From: Pisolithus tinctorius
Taxonomy: Eukaryota; Basidiomycota; Agaricomycetes; Boletales; Pisolithaceae
DNA length: 64,000 bases
Assembly (NCBI GenBank): GCA_024663395.1
Contig: JANFAH010000084.1
Coordinates: 124,001 to 188,000, forward strand
Direction of reading: 5' to 3'
In this document: one piece after another, positions 1-12,664 of the stretch
How the letters are laid out: every line of letters begins with the position of its first letter
Position numbering within the stretch: position 1 is the first letter of the stretch
Made by a program: the position numbers and the translations under genes
Notes under the pieces: model-generated
The model's input: only the letters and a program-made list of their open reading frames with translations
What the model was told of the DNA's origin: nothing
Database searches by the model: none

Positions 1-675
1 AAAAGTTTTCCAGGATGCACGGAAGAAATGCGGCCGCTCAGGGACAGATCTTGCCAAAGCTCAGTCAGTGTCGCCAGGGGAGGGTTGGACATGGAATGGA
101 GGGAGCAATTTATGGTAGCCTGATTGTTATCCATCAGATCAGGAAGCGGGGAAGGTTACTATACGGACTGTGTACTAACGCTGTTGTGGCTAAGCTAGCT
201 CTGGCGTCGCCAAACGATACCAGGAATGGCCACAGGTTCTGAGATTGCCAGGATGTACATGAGAATCGAAGTTATCAGCCTGGACCCCACCAGCCGAAGC
301 AAGTAGCCTCATCAAGAGCTAAGATGGGCGTGGCGACTTCATTCTTCAGGATGGTGTACTCAGAGAGGCGCGAAATCATCGTTGTAGTTTGGCGAGATAG
401 TTAGTGGTTGGGACGAGAGATGGCAACACAGGGGCGGATGACCGAAATTATTTGTACGACTTTGTTAGGAACAATCTGATCCACACAGTTGCAGAGAGAC
501 ACAAACAGTTTGCAGTCGTACTCAGCACTGCCGAGCCTCACTCGCAGACCGAAGAACGTGGTGACCTCACTGATGGCCCCGCGGTGATGCCCAAACCTCG
601 AGCGTGGGATCGCGGAAGAAAATAGGAATAGTACATATTATGTGCGTACGTGACGCACGCCAATTAAACCGACCA
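1..675. other. Left edge, no convincing gene
   Basis: No recognisable protein is seen in any frame. A weak minus-strand possibility is an exon starting near 379 that reads a plausible 34-residue peptide, but no downstream exon joins to it in phase. A perfect inverted repeat, GTGCGT then 5 bp then ACGCAC, lies at 642-658, just past the DCN1 stop codon, and may belong to its 3' end. Confidence 0.4.
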
Positions 676-2592
676 TTACGAACCCGCGCCGTCATGAGAC
701 TTCCCTCTCTTCCAAGATACAAAGTCGTCTAGTAATGTTGGCCATGCCTATGGTGTCGTCAGAACCGAGAATGTGCGGAAGACAATGCAACGAACCGCAT
801 CATCTTCGTAGTTGTCTAAATTCGGATGTATTGTCCGACAGAACTCGTATACCTACAACATAGTGAGGAGACAGCCGCTGGTATGCATTCAGGCCATACA
901 TACCATGTTCCAGATATCCTTATTCGCCCCTCTGTAAGACGAATTCTCCTGACAGGCAAGTAAAAATTATGAACAAGGGAAAGAGTCTACACGGGATGCT
1001 CACGTTCAAAAATGTCGTAATATCACCTATGATGGGATATCGTGTGGAGAGTAGAACCGACCAGAGCGCAGTTGCTGTCTATGCAAACCATAAAGACAAA
1101 CTGACAGCCGTATCTCCTGCAGACGCTCACCTCCATGTCCATGTTTCTGCTTTGCCTGTAACGAGCATCAGGGAGAGGACGTGCGGAAATCTGTAAACGC
1201 ACGGTGGTTTTGACAGCGTGAAGCAGAACTGGTATAGTTCGCCAAATGCCCGCTCAACATTCTGAGCATAATCCCAGTAGCGTGATCTGTTGTATAACTC
1301 GTGTGTTTTCGTTGTGCTCGCACTAGTCCTCCTTGTCACCGATGCTACTGGCGAAAGTGGCCGTTTGATTGGTTCTTTCCTTTGGATGACCAGATCATCC
1401 AATTCCCTTAGCGCAGTTGCCAGGATAGGTAACGAAGAAATGCTTGATAGATGATGAGCTTAGCTCTTGCGCCTTAATGAAAATAAACGCACCGCAGTGC
1501 GTCTGTACCCCGCCGCCACTCATCTGAAGTAATCTTCCCAACCTCAGAGCACCCAAACTGCCAAGCTAGGATGAGTGGCTGAGCACCATCCAAGGGCACG
1601 CCTGCCTCCGTACACAATTTCTCTACACCCTCTGGACCGATGACACCCGGAGTGTCAGAATCTGCGAAGTTCTGGAACAGGTCACGCGAACGCTGTGGCG
1701 AGTACTCTTCGTTTCCCGGGGCCGTTCGCTGTACAGGATGGACTGATTATCGCGAATAGGAGGAAAGAAGTGGCAATAGAACATACGGTTGAGAGTTTGA
1801 TATCCTCCAGTGCTTGACTGTGGACGGATCTGTTAGATAAACAACAAAACAAAGACGAGAGTGGCATGCGAAAACGCCGTCGAGTACTCCGAACTTAAGT
1901 AAGTCGGGACGTTATTGAGAGAGAACAGTGAAAGCCGTGCAAGGTATGACTCAAGGGAGAAAGTCGGGGGCGAACTTACGCATTTTTGTCGGGGTTCGTC
2001 GAGGTGCTGACAAGTCGCTGTGGGGAACAACCAACCCATTAGCTGAGACAGGCCCATGGCATTGTACCGTTCACCATGCATCTTACGTCATCATTACTTG
2101 ATAATGAAATACTTTGGTTAGGGGCCAAATATATTCCCTCACAATATAAATACTTACACAGCCCTGGAGCTTCGACTTCTTGCGCCTGTCGTCTTGGCAG
2201 TCGTGCTTCTGGCTTTCTTTGATGGCGCGGACTACCAGATAATGTGAGAACAAGATAGAAAGGACACCAGAAGAAGCCCGCCTCACCTCCGTTTCGGCCG
2301 ATGAAAAACTGTGCATGTTACAATCAAAACTCCGTCATAACTTAAAAACAGCGCCGAACATACGATGCACTGGTGTTGACATTATCCTGGTTCTTGCCTT
2401 GAGTTTGGAAGCAGAAGCCTATCAACAAGCGAAGACAATTTAGCACGCCGCACCATACCTGTTCGGGTGGACTTCCGTGTACTTCGCGTCGCAACCCCGG
2501 CCTCCGTCTCTTCACGCTTACGCTTGGAACATAGTGTTGTCGGCGCATTTAAGGACAGCGAAAAACGAGTGGCTGCTCACCTTGGGGGGCAT
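676..2592 (-). CDS. DCN1: DCN1-type cullin neddylation factor (PONY domain)
   Basis: Predicted scaffold that promotes transfer of the ubiquitin-like protein NEDD8 to cullins, activating cullin-RING ligases. My model has 14 exons and 344 residues: 2581-2592, 2459-2522, 2364-2397, 2287-2308, 2160-2231, 1980-2017, 1787-1829, 1493-1728, 1203-1442, 1131-1155, 1004-1078, 904-948, 796-852, 676-747. The C-terminal two thirds form the potentiating-neddylation (PONY) domain. Landmarks are VIGPEGVEKLC, LILAWQFG, LYNRSRYWDYA, ALWSVLLSTRYPI, the tryptophan of NKDIW, and WPTLLDDFVSWKRGK near the end. The first roughly 95 residues are basic and disordered (MPPKRKRE, PSKKARS). The UBA domain of yeast and animal relatives is not seen. 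The 3' exons are secure. The N-terminal exons are less so, because introns 5 and 6 are unusually long (142 and 150 bp) and one donor is weak. Confidence 0.85.
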
Positions 2593-2968
2593 GGTTTTTC
2601 CAAGGGTGGGTTCAGATGTATTAGTTGAGAAGAAAGGACAAGTCATTTTGTGCTCGACCACCAGCTCTTTCTTCGCGTCACAGCGAGGCACACGTGACGC
2701 ACTTTAACACGCGGGAAACGGCCGCTAGCAGTTGAAGCGCTGAGCACCAGATGTCACTCATTACTTACAAATTGGAGACATCACCTCCCCAAAATCCCTC
2801 TATGGGGGCAGATCAGCGAGGTTCAGAACAAATTGCACATATATCTCAGATCGAGTTTCAAGGCGATTCCCGTATAGAAAACTCAACAAAACAAGGACAG
2901 CCCCCAAAGGACACTGAATTGGCGTGTGACCTCCAGCTAAGACTAACCTTAGTAACCTACCCCTATGC

Positions 2969-5900
2969 TCAATAGTCATCGACCTCCAGCGGCCGCACAG
3001 CCTGGACCTTCTCCATGGCTTCCCTCAACTCAGTTTCTGCAAAGACCGCCGCCTCTTTCGCCACAACCAGCTTCTTCTCCAGCTCCTCCACAGTCATGGG
3101 CCTCATTTGACCGTTTTCCTCGATGAACCCAATGCTATCGAACCGGCGGAGTGTATTACCAACCCGAGGTAACGATTTCTGGCAGCCCCAGCCATTGTCG
3201 TTAAAAGCTAGCACGGCGCGGACGGCCGCATTGTTGATGTCGCGATGCAACTCTTCGAGCTTGGACAACTGCACTTCCATCCAACGAGCACGCCTTTCGA
3301 GCGCCTGGGTCAGCGCGGCCACTTCATCCTCTTTTCCAACTGCGTCATCACCCGTCTCGTCAAGGAAATCGTCACCTTTGAGCATGTCCCTAAGAACACC
3401 GTCAAACGATGAACTGTCATCCCAAGTGGTACGGGGAAGGAGACGCAGAAGATCAGAAATTGTTTGCGTCAAGGTTTCCAGCAGCTGCTGGAACGACGAC
3501 ACGGCATTGTCAATGGAACCTGACGGCATGCTGGTCGCAAACGAGCCCCCTCCGACTGACAACGCAGACAGCGCATGGACAAGGGGTGCATATTCCAAAG
3601 GCATCTTAGCAGCGGGGTTGATTTTGTGAAGGTCGAAGAAAGGATGGTTGGGAAGATTCATATATAGATTCCTCGCGTCGATCTCATCCATAAGGTCCGC
3701 CACAGAAGCCCGCTCAATAGGTGACACTCGGTCAACCGATTGAGCTCTGGAGTCACTCGGGCTAGAAAAAACGGTTTGATTGCCCGTACCAATAGCTGGA
3801 GCCGAAGTCTCTGTTGTAGACGGGACCTCTTCCGTGTTGGTGTCAATCTCCTTGGGGATCTTAATAGGTCGCGCTACAGGCTTGTTTTTCTTCGGCATCT
3901 TCGACAAGATGGGTGGTTGGTCGACGGTTTCAACGACCTTGCGAGAAGTAGTTGCTTGCTCCTCCACCTCGGTCAAGGTAGGCTGGGCAGTGCGACTAGA
4001 TTTCTGTGGAGCCACGTTCTTCTTCGTCTTCAGGGTCCTCGCCTTCGCCTTCTCTGCCTCGTGCTGGTTCTCCCCTTCAGTAACTGACTGCGCCGTCTCC
4101 TGAGGGACCTTTGCCTTCTCCTCCTTCTCATGAGCTGCTTTCTCCCTCTCCGCTTTCTCCCTTTCAATTCGCTCTCTTTCCGTTTTCTCCCTCTCTTCTT
4201 TTAAAATGGCCAGCCTCTCCTTCTCTGCAGCCTTCTCTTGAGCAATGCGTGCCTTCTCAGCGGAACGTGCCGCAGCCCTCTCCTGAACAAATTTTTGCCG
4301 CTCGAGTGCTCGTTGGGCAGCAGCAGCTTTCTTGGCAGCCTTGCGATCAGTCTTTGCTTGACCTTTGCTACCCTCGGCGGTAGACCCGATCTCGCTCGCC
4401 GCTTGGAAATCACCCTGTGCGGCAATACTGCCGGTAGCAATAGTACTGGCGCCTAACGCTGGAAAATCCTCGGGGGAAAGGGTGGGCGACGACGTAGGTG
4501 CAGGCGCAGATTGGGGGACTGAACATGCACAAAGAAGGTGGAAGACCAAAAGAGAGACGTCAGTAACGTTGTACCAGACGATTAAGCTGCGCCCACAGAA
4601 AACGGAAGAAAACAGAGCGATGCAACCAGGCGAGGGACAAAAGTGAATAATAAAGTACACTAGCACTTGGGGAAACTCCAGTTTTTCGGCGTCGCCAGAG
4701 GGATGAAAGGAGATGGGTTTCTTTGGATGGAGGCGACGATGAAGACGTAATGGAAGCGAGTATCCCTTCAACCAAGAGAGGAAAAATCATGGTCGTTGAT
4801 AATATTTCCGCACTGAAAGCACGGCACTCGGTACTCTGACCTGGGGCACCTTCCCCCTGACGAAAGAAAGATACTCACCGTTTGGAAGGGCATTGAATCG
4901 CGAGGGATCTATGAGCGAGTCGTCGTTGCTTCGCAAGTGAAGGACCGGCGTTGCGTGACTGGTGGGAAGACCCGGTGGAAACCCTAAACCCGGAGGGGGT
5001 CCCAGTGGGACGTTCGGTGGTGCCTTGTAGCCCCCTGTACCCGGCAGGCTCCCTTGGTAGCTTGCTGACGCAGCCATTGTGAGTCGCGGAGAAGCAAGCC
5101 TGGCAGACATGATAGCAGGATCGTGGAACGGTTGGTTCGGCGTATATTGGTACTGCTGCTGTTGCTGCTCCGAAGCTTATGAAAAAGAAGATACAAAGAA
5201 AATCGAACGTTGTAATACAACATGCACGAAAATTACAAAAGAAAGGAGGATGAATCATAGTCAACATCTGCCTCACATGCATCAAACAAACAGAAGCCTC
5301 CTACCAGCTGCGCCGTTCTGCATAGCATTAGCTCGCTCTCGAGAAGTCTGCAAAAATTCGCGGAGTTGTGCCTCGCTGACACCAACACTGGTATCGAATG
5401 GCTGAAAGCGGGGCTGCTGCTGTGGGGGAGCTTGCACCACTTGCGCATGCTGCGCTAGCGGCGAAGTCGGGTAGCTGCGATCGAAATGACTGGACGAGTT
5501 CCAATGAGGTTGTGCTGGTGAGGCGGTTTCTGCAGAGAAGAAAGACTGATGACTATCACTAGCACTTAGGGGGGAGGCAGCATGAACTGGTGATGATGCA
5601 GCCGTGGAACCCTGGCGCCCTCTAGCAAATCCAAATCTGGACACCTTTCTTTCTTCATCCGGAAGTACCGACTTCCCTGAGGCTGCCACTTGTGATTGTG
5701 AAGCTGACTCCTCTGTGCTTTCTCCGAACGGGTTGAAGGTTCCCATGTAATTAGAACATCCCGTAGATTGGTGGTCGATGGGTGCACCCCGCATTGAAAG
5801 TGGATCGTACACTGACCGAGAGGAAGTCTGAGGGTAGGAAATGCCTGGTGGTGGTGCCATAAATGGCTTCGAGGACGGCAATTGCTGCTGGGATCGGAGG

Positions 5901-7929
5901 GCGGGGAACGTATCCATGAATCCACCGGTATATGGTACAGTGGTTTCTACTTCAAGATCCGGAAGAGCGATATCTGTGTTAGGGTTGTTGCCCGCCAACT
6001 TGGGATCTAGGTTGAAGCTAAAACCACCAAATTCATCCTCCCCGGAAAGCATGCGAAGGGTGCGATCAAGGTCCGGGAAAATGCTCGCAGTGGTGTTGGC
6101 AGGTGCGTTCTCTCGCCGAAACTTAACATCATCCAACAAAGCTTGTGCAGCGGTAGAGATTTGATAGGTAGATTGAGAGGGTTGGATACTTGGTGCATGG
6201 AGGTCAGATTTCCGGGAAGGGGGAGGCAGGCCAGGAGGGGCGGAGAGACCAGGCGGTACATCTGGGCCACCAAGGACGTTAGACGGAACGGAAGATTGAA
6301 CTGATTCGGTGGACCGTGGTCGGGCAGGGGATGGTGGTACATCCTGGGACCCTGAACCCAAGTCGGACTCGATTGTGGTAGAGGGCGCCGGAGACACTGG
6401 TGCACCATGCTCTTTAGAACGGAGAATCTTGACGTCTGTAGGAGTTGCGGGTCTTCGAGGAAGGCAAGCCACTGCAGGTGTTGGAGGACGCGACGACGAA
6501 GTAACCGAAGGTGTCTTCGTGTTTCCTGCGGCGGGACCGGGTTTTCGATCGTGATGTGAACGGTTTGATGACTTCGACTCTGGATTTGGGTTGCGGGCTT
6601 GCCGTTGACCACCCCGTCGGTTCGACCTTTGCACAATCGTGACCGACGAAGATGGCATAGTCGGGGAACTAGTGATTGGCGCCGACGCCTTCGTGCCCCA
6701 GGCTGCACCCCGCGGCAGCCTTCCTGCTTACAATGTTGACCTACACAAACTGTTTAAAGTAGCTTGCGTGCTTACCAGCATCATCCTTCGCAGAGCGTGT
6801 TCTATTCTCCGTGTCCTTGATCGTGTGTTTCCTGCGCAAAGACGGTTGTCAACGTCATAACAACACGAACTTATGTGATACTAACAATGTTGTCAAGTCT
6901 TCCTTGGTGAAGCAGTCTTTCTCGTCGCCCCATTCGTGCAGGTTCATACAAGTGCTATCGGAACAAGTAAGACTCCGGAGAAAAGCCATGCAATATTTCG
7001 TAGTGCCGTAGCTGGCTCTCATCACTTCCCGGCCACCACCAGGAGAGGGGGCGCCATCAACAGTAGCGATACAGCGAGCCGCATCCTCCCGGCGGTGATA
7101 GGTTATGTACAGACCAAGTACAGGGGAACCGCCTGATGAAGTCCTCTTAACGAGTATAATCTTGGATATCTTGCCGTATTGACCAAAATACTCGTTGGAT
7201 CGCAACGTAGGTATAAGCTACAAGGGAATTGTTGATCAGTTGGCCGCGAGTAAATGAGAGAGACAATGGCTCATACCTCTTCCTTGGCGAACCTGGGTCC
7301 AATACCCACGACGTAGACCACGTTGCGTTGCACCACACGCACGTTCACGAAGTGACGACGACCGAGGGCATCAAGTTCCTTTCGTTCGCGTTCACGTTGT
7401 TTCTTCTGTTGAGTAAGGCGCTTGTGACTGGCACGAAACAAACGAGGTGATTAGGCTAAAAAGTAGCCAAGAAGGATTGGCTAACTGACTCTTCTTGCGG
7501 GATTGGCTTGAACTGTACGGCATCGTCGGTGTACTCCCTACGGCAAGCGGGACAACGCCCATTGAGGTTTTGCTTGATGTGGTGCCAGCAGAAACGGCAG
7601 ATCTGTGGCACAATAAGGGGGAGGCAAAAATGAAGTTGATCAGACAAGTCGTACCTGGTATCCACAAACACAAGGTTTAAAATTAAGGTCAGAGATGTCC
7701 ATCTCCTCCAGACAGAGGGGGCATTCAGCGTCATCCTGTGACGATCGGGTACAACAGTGACTAAGGGGTACATGAGGAGAACCACTGAGTAACCTACTGC
7801 ATCGTCGTCGCTCCAGTACGCGTCCTGGACACCAGCCAAAACGTGGGACTTTGACTGATGAGCAGAAAACCCGACGTGCATAGCGGGCGCTGGCAATGAC
7901 GGATGACCGTGAAGCTTGGCTGATGACAT
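2969..7929 (-). CDS. NOT4: NOT4 E3 ubiquitin ligase subunit of CCR4-NOT
   Basis: RING-type ubiquitin ligase of the CCR4-NOT complex, acting in mRNA decay, translational quality control and transcription. Exons: 7798-7929, 7655-7735, 7490-7602, 7277-7427, 6886-7217, 6776-6830, 5305-6723, 4879-5175, 2969-4518, giving about 1376 residues. A C4C4 RING spans residues 46-90 (CPLCLEEMD ... CGYQICRFCWHHIK ... CPACRREY). It is followed by an RRM (YVVGIGPRFAKEE, GKISKIILVKR) and a CCCH-like motif (CMAFLRSLTCSDSTC). The long tail is proline/serine-rich, carries PPGL motifs and an FPALG motif, and has a highly charged KA/KE-rich coiled-coil stretch in the last exon. The start at 7929 was chosen because exon 1 splices in phase into the RING. 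Two introns are long (129 and 360 bp). The exon 6 to exon 7 junction is out of phase by one base (see findings). All other junctions agree. Confidence 0.9.
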
Positions 7930-8233
7930 TCTGCAGTGCTGTGTGGATGCTATATAACAACTTGCTATCGAGGAACGACGACGAGGACGACGACGGCGAG
8001 AGGGGGAAGACGGGCAGAGCTGGAACAAGTCAAAGGCCGAATTGCACAATGAGGCTCAAAGGGTCCGGAAATTCCCACGTCGCTCAAAACGGATATTTGC
8101 CCCTGTTTGCTGGTGGCACGCATGTAACAAAGACAGCATCACGCAACCAGCATTCAATATTCAATGCAACTCGTCAAAAGTGTGCTTCGGCGGGTGCTAA
8201 TAGGGTACATGGCCTGCGTAGTGACAACATGCA

Positions 8234-8792
8234 TTAAAAATCATCATCATCATCGAAATCCCGCCTCCGTTGGTACTGATCAGTGAACGTCTCTTTCAAT
8301 GCTTGCACTTCAATGCGAAAATCAGGCAGACACTCACCACGATCGTAGTTTTCTTCGTGTTAGTTTTGGACTGCGCATCTTCCATCTGTTGAGCCCACAT
8401 CATCAAGCCGACCGCACTCCAGAGTCGTAAAAGAACCTCTTACCTGTTCTAGGAGGTCTATCAGCTGCGATTCAGTCACTTTTCCGCGAAGTTGACCCGT
8501 CTGTGCCATCCGAAGCAGCACAGCTTCGATCTGCTGCGACCGTTCCGGGCTCACCAGCGCGATACGAGACACTACAAGGGGCGGATAAAATCATGTTTCT
8601 CGTACATCAGCCAGATCCGTACACCCAAACGACGGAGAACAGACAATACTCACATCTTTCACGCGCTGTAGTATCGAGAATAGTCGCAATCATATCTCTC
8701 CGCATGGCCTCCTGGGCCGCTCTCTGTGCCTCTTGTTCGGCATTTGGCTCAGCTGGTGTTTGTGGTTTCAATCCTTGAGGTAGGTCCTCCAT
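8234..8792 (-). CDS. PDCD5-family DNA-binding protein
   Basis: Small protein of the PDCD5 (TFAR19) family, which in animals is linked to apoptosis and to chaperonin/tubulin folding and in yeast is poorly characterised. Four exons: 8654-8792, 8444-8571, 8338-8385, 8234-8275, all in phase, giving 118 residues, close to the usual family length. The family core is visible: IATILDTTARERLSRIALV, then a helix ending ERSQQIEAVLLRMAQTGQL and QLIDLLEQ. The conserved YQRRR tail runs into an acidic end of five aspartates. The start at 8792 is the first in-frame ATG. The usual N-terminal helix of the family is replaced by a short PQ-rich segment here. Confidence 0.88.
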
Positions 8793-8907
8793 ATCGTTGA
8801 GACAGTAGTGGAGACCAAATTATAGTACTGGTGTTTGTACAAAGCCTATCTGCGGTGCAAGATATACAGGTCACCGGTTTTGGAAAACCCCTGAGAACAC
8901 CGGTCCT

Positions 8908-9518
8908 TCACAACATCCAACCTTCGGCAAGGATAAATAAACCAAGAACGACCCCAAAACAGCTAACTACAGCTCTCCCAGCCCCACCGTTACTGACCGT
9001 CCCACCCATAGCACGGGCTTTGAACGCAGAATAAGTCTCGGACCCTGCAACATCGGCATTGATGCTAAACACCATCCCTTCTCTACAATGCAGCCCTTGT
9101 TTGCAGTATACCCAGATGGGAGTAACCTATCGAGATCGTGGTATCACTGCGTGTCGTAAACTTAACCAAGGATTTACTTACGTCGCTTATGTTGATGGTA
9201 TATGTAGATTGCATACTATGGTAGAGAACGTTAGATGTAACACGTCATGTGCAGCAACTGGACGCACAATCCTGAATCAAAACCACCTTGACCACTGCTA
9301 GACTTGAAAGGTTGGCAAGGCTGCTCGAATGTCGATTGTGTGGCCGTATGATTGCCAGGCATGAACTGGAACGTCACGGTATCGCCAGCCTGAGCAGAAA
9401 TATTTGAAGGATTAAAAGTCAGCTGGCTACCGCCGACGGTAACGTTGTGATCGATAGACCCGTTCACAGTCAAGGCAAGACCTAAGAAGAGCATTGTGGT
9501 AAAAGTGGATGGGGACAT
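8908..9518 (-). CDS. Secreted cupredoxin, probably GPI-anchored
   Basis: Extracellular blue-copper-like protein of the plastocyanin/serine-rich type common in mushrooms. Function is unknown in detail; family members sit at the cell surface and some are infection or stress induced. Three exons (9268-9518, 9182-9215, 8908-9126) give 167 residues. Residues 1-20 form a signal peptide. The beta-sandwich shows AGDTVTFQFMPGNHTATQS with a histidine ligand, then FDSGF and a cysteine-histidine-methionine triad in WVYCKQGLHCREGMVF, so all four type I copper ligands seem present. The C-terminus ends in a small-residue stretch (GGTVSNGGAG) followed by a hydrophobic tail, which fits a GPI-attachment signal. 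It lies 115 bp upstream of the PDCD5 start codon on the same strand. Confidence 0.87.
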
Positions 9519-10229
9519 GTCGAATGTTCAAGGTGAACACAGTTCCACAAAGATAACAGGCTCTGAAGGCAACTGGCGAGGATCACTGCAGGAGAAATTT
9601 GGATGTACGCACCGAGCTTTATGGTGAGGCATATCTGCTATGTCCCTCGTAACTAGTTAAGAGGGGTGGCGGATCAAGTCACCTAAACAACCCGCCAAGC
9701 CTTTACATCATTGACGGTTCCCCGAGTCAAGTGCTTGATAATATGAGATGGGTGGGATGAAGAGTTTATACGGAGAATGAGGGACCTTGATCGAGGAACA
9801 AAAAGATCACGGGGTGAATTCAACAGAACGTGTATCCGGATGCACTTGCTTTGTGGACAGACGTCACTTCGAGGTGCCTGCACATTCGAACCCTGCACGC
9901 CACTAGTCAGGGGTAGAATTTTAAATCGAACGTTACAAGTCACCCATGCCCGGGGGGAGGCTACTGGTTGCTGATGTGCAGCAAAGGTTGGTAGAACTCG
10001 CCGTTTGAAAATATCTTGCTGCTCGTCTTGCATCAACACAGCGCCTCCCAGCTCCTCAATAAGCTAGTGTTGAACTTACCACCAGGGATACCTATGGCGT
10101 TTTGGAAATGTCTGGTAACTGGTCTTGGCAGGGAATTCGAGTGTCACGACTACGCAGTCAAAGTTATCTGTGCTACTTGCATGAATGTTCCGTCCACAGG
10201 CAAAAGTCCCTCACACCTCAGTGACACTG
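9519..10229. other. Intergenic, nothing recognised
   Basis: This 0.7 kb stretch lies upstream of the cupredoxin gene. Its open frames are short and resemble no family I know. It separates the conserved minus-strand gene group from the duplicated block. Confidence 0.4.
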
Positions 10230-10650
10230 TGCCGTGAGTCTCTTGACAATCACAGCCCATGACGATACTCGAGATTGGCGGGACGAAATGAACACGAAGC
10301 GTCATCTTCACCAAAAAGAATTGGTTACCAAAGGCAGTATGTACGTACTACCGACGTCGTTCAAGAGCAATTGTCACTGCAGATATTGTACTATGAATGC
10401 TTATTTTTGGACACTCAGTTGTGGAGTTTTGGAGTGGCAGAGTCCGGTCCTTGACAACCACAGGGAAATCGCCGTTACCGGCTTCAGGTCCATTTTATTA
10501 GACACAATAAAAGCCGCACAGGTAGTACACACATAGTCCCATTCGCATTCGTGGGTACAAATCAGCCGGACTATACGGAAAGTCCGCAGGTACAGTATAC
10601 ACCACTTGATAAGACTAGAGTCTTGCACGTGTAGCACCTGTCAGGAAAGT

Positions 10651-12370
10651 TCAAGAATAATATTCCTTCACAAGCCTGCCTCACCTCTTAATTACGGGCT
10701 GTATATAAGTTCCCATTTCCTCCTTTCGTATTTTCTTGCATCTGGTCGACGAAAAGAAAGTATTTCCCGGTGAACAGCCCCACCTGATCGAACGTTGTCA
10801 GTGCAAGGGAATTGTGGAGAAAAAATGCCGTACAATCTGAACAAGGTTTGGCTCACTTCACAGCCGAAAGCCCGCTAGAAAGGGTGCCTGCTGCAGAAGG
10901 CGATTACCTCAAACCGTTCGTTTTCGGCCACTCAGGTTCTAGGTATGGCGCATAGAATGACAAGTCTGCATGTTTATATGGACAAAGCGCCTGAAAAAGG
11001 GGAGCCAGGATCTCCAGCCTTCATTCGACTCCTGAGGGGGCTCCCATTTGTCCCGTTGTCGGCGTCGAGTTCAGCAGTGCGGGGCCGCCACCCTCGCAAG
11101 ACCTGTTCTTTGGACCCATACTGCTTATCCCACTGGCAAAAACGCTGCTTGATGTTAACACTCCTACCGGCCTTTAATTTGATGATGTATGGGGCTAGAG
11201 GATCTGAGGGTCGACGAATACATCGTTAACATCGACGTGGCCCGCAGAAAAATGAACAATACCTCAAATTTCAAAGGTATATATGTAACTCGGACAATCA
11301 GTTTTAGAGGGGGCCCTTGCCATCTCTTCTTGAAGTGCCAATTGAGTATGCACACTCTAATACTGAGCACATAATCTAAAGATAACGTTCTATATGGATA
11401 TGTGGAACGGACCGCAGAATGCATAATTCTTACCTTTAAATTTAACATATCTATCCGCATGACCGACTCTCTCAATGTGAAATCCAATTTCTTTCACCTT
11501 CCGGTGATTTCCACAATACGCAGCGGACATAGGGTCCAACATTGCATGTGTATGGGAGAGGTTAACGGACGAAGGGCATTTTTTATCAGCCCTGGTTGTA
11601 ACGTTGCATTTGACCTTAACTTCGACGTATGAATCCGCATGACCGACTGTTGTTTCTTTCTTTTTGTGATGGCCACAATACGCAACACGTATCTTTGTTA
11701 GATCGAGTTGCAGCACTGCATCTGACAGTAACCTTGACAATAACTTGAGGTGCGGTCGGGGACACAGCACTCGCTGATTGAGGGAGATCGTCTGTAGCCG
11801 ATATAGATGACGGATTCTTCGCGCTATGCAAGACAGGGATATCACGATCAGTTTGTGGCGAATGCACGGTGGATACAGCAGGAGTCGGGTTTGGGTCGCA
11901 GGAGAGTCGCGGAAAGAAGTCTCTTTGCGCCGTGTGAGGTAGGGGTATCAGACCCAGACTGTGGCAAAGACATGGTGGGTACAGCAGGTGCATCAAGCTT
12001 GGATCGCAGGGGGGTCAAAAAAGGTAGAGACTGCGAGGGTTGTAGTGTTGTCGTTAGCAGGTTCTGAGACCCTAGCGTCCGCAGTGCATGCTGCACCGTC
12101 TGCGACCATTGTTCTGTCCGGGAACACGATCCAGGCATGGATCCTAGGATATCCAGGCGTGGCGCAGATACGGCTTCGCCATTTGGCGAAGGTGGGCGAT
12201 TGACGCTATCTGCCATTTTGTTCACCGAGCGTAGAGCCGGTTCAAGTCCCCCAGTAAACTTTTCCTTGTGTCCGTCGCGGTGTTTCCCATTGCCTCCGTG
12301 ACGTGACGTCGGCGGAAGGATAGGTGCGAGGGCGTTCTCGCTCCGAGCACAACCGCTCGGTAGAGGAACA
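10651..12370 (-). pseudogene. GIY-YIG/DUF1766-type gene relic
   Basis: Degenerate homologue of the intact gene at 14112-15905. Recognisable pieces include the C-terminal end with the TTCTTGA stop context near 10651, a drifted LKAGRSVN-like core near 11150, a CNVTTRADKKC zinc-like motif, YCGNHRKVKE, and VGHADRYVKFKG near 11440-11600. The reading frame is broken by several indels and stops, and the start codon region is deleted. The CxH-motif segment is tandemly duplicated inside this relic (about 11440-11620 and 11625-11740), which the intact copy does not show. Unlikely to be translated. Confidence 0.82.
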
Positions 12371-12664
12371 TATTTTTAGGTCCTTAGCTATCTATTGGAA
12401 TATGAAATGCACCAATCCCTGACTGCTTGTTGACGTCAGTACTGTACTACGCTCCTACGAGAGCGGCGGCTTAGAAAACCGTCACCTGACTCGCTCCCTT
12501 GAACCTCTCGTTCCGCCTTTGACACAGCTAATGCCATTAATGTTCCTTACTGCAGTGCGAATCTCTCTAGGAACCGTGAGCATACAGATAGGCTGTCCTC
12601 CCTGTACGTGGGAAGTCACATCCGCCGCATATTTTGTGAGTGCCTCTTCTGCACGATCAGCACC

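Noticed and set aside
1..380. Possible minus-strand exon starting near 379
   Set aside because: The peptide looks protein-like for about 34 residues, but no splice partner continues the frame before the window edge.
6007..6708. Long alternative minus frame inside NOT4 exon 7
   Set aside because: It overlaps the conserved NOT4 frame, has an arginine-rich shadow composition and matches no family. It is the frame reached if the exon 6 phase conflict is ignored.
8238..8253. ATC microsatellite
   Set aside because: It is the coding sequence for the aspartate tail of the PDCD5-type protein.
12236..12256. tRNA-like word GGTTCAAGTCC
   Set aside because: It resembles a T-loop, but no acceptor stem, D-arm or A box surrounds it. 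It aligns with coding sequence of the intact GIY-YIG gene (near 15640).
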